A DNA stretch of 5,668 nucleotides from Pseudomonadota bacterium (GTDB lineage: Bacteria > Desulfobacterota > WTBG01 > JAGOGO01), in NCBI GenBank assembly GCA_021160085.1, contig JAGHDE010000089.1, positions 1-5,668 of the forward strand. Reading direction: 5' to 3'. Every line of letters starts with the position of its first letter. Within the stretch, counting starts at the first letter, position 1. Made by a program: the position numbers and the translations under genes. Below the pieces are notes generated by a model. That model was not told the DNA's origin. It made no database searches and saw only the letters and a program-made list of their open reading frames with translations. Positions 5,504-5,668 of the stretch are shown one piece after another.

Positions 5504-5668
5504 ATGAAAAGGATTTTTATAGCAATTGGGTTGGTATCTGTCTCCTTGTTTGTTGCCTGGATGGGATACCTCTTTTTCTGCGAAAAGCCAGTAAAAAAGA
5601 TTGAACATTACCTGGTTCTGGTTTCCGAAGAATCTATACCAGCTTTTTCTGATGGCCTTAATGGAGAC
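5504..5668 (+). CDS. N-terminal part of a membrane-anchored or exported protein, truncated by the window end
   Basis: An ATG at 5504, preceded by AAGGGA (5491-5496) at 7-nt spacing, opens a frame that stays open for 55 codons to the last base. The product starts with MKR, then a hydrophobic stretch at residues 4-25, then charged sequence (EKPVKKIEH). This looks like a signal peptide or an uncleaved N-terminal anchor. C26 follows LFF, which does not fit a lipobox well. The downstream segment ESIPAFSDGLNGD (residues 43-55) faintly resembles the PxFxDDL region near the start of the MltA lytic transglycosylase domain, a guess from memory on very little sequence. The gene is divergent from the ClpX-like gene across 139 bp. 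An overlapping 76-codon minus-strand frame (5378-5608) lacks comparable support. Confidence 0.75.
   Translation, partial: MKRIFIAIGLVSVSLFVAWMGYLFFCEKPVKKIEHYLVLVSEESIPAFSDGLNGD

Noticed and set aside
5378..5608. A 76-codon minus-strand frame.
   Set aside because: It overlaps the well-supported start of the rightward gene at 5504, spans the predicted promoter of the ClpX-like operon, and its product shows no recognisable domain.

Overview
The window looks like chromosomal DNA from a Gram-negative bacterium with a moderate GC content (roughly low 40s percent by eye). The mix of genes (small P-loop sulfotransferase, HisRS of the RYDLTVP type, zinc-finger-less J-protein, ClpX-like ATPase with a long C-terminal tail) reminds me of sulfate-reducing Desulfobacterota. 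That placement is from memory and is only tentative. I see no transposase, integrase, phage gene, CRISPR array or tRNA-end duplication.

Left part (1-1231). A tRNA-Asp gene (anticodon GTC) runs leftward into a clear intrinsic terminator at the window edge. It is divergent from a rightward gene for a small sulfotransferase-like protein (357-968). The two candidate promoters face away from each other, with an A/T-rich inverted repeat between their -35 boxes. After the sulfotransferase comes a 263-bp gap with two strong inverted repeats and a smaller hairpin. It probably holds the end of the sulfotransferase transcript and a structured leader for hisS.

Middle (1232-3542). hisS, a full-length histidyl-tRNA synthetase, reads rightward. 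It meets the leftward CbpA-type J-domain co-chaperone gene tail to tail across only 19 bp.

Right part (3543-5668). Upstream of the J-protein gene, on the same strand and 61 bp away, is a 586-residue ClpX-like AAA+ unfoldase. The two probably form a leftward operon transcribed from a promoter at about 5427-5454. The unfoldase is the most unusual item in the window. It lacks the ClpX zinc-binding N-domain, keeps the ATPase, pore and ClpP-docking signatures, and carries about 170 extra C-terminal residues. Part of that tail looks like a second, degenerate copy of the small AAA+ subdomain. Divergent from it, a rightward gene starting at 5504 encodes an N-terminally anchored or exported protein cut off by the window end; its first residues faintly recall MltA-type lytic transglycosylases.

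Functionally, the window combines translation genes (tRNA-Asp, hisS) with a likely protein quality-control pair (J-protein plus unfoldase). The sulfotransferase and the envelope protein look unrelated to either.
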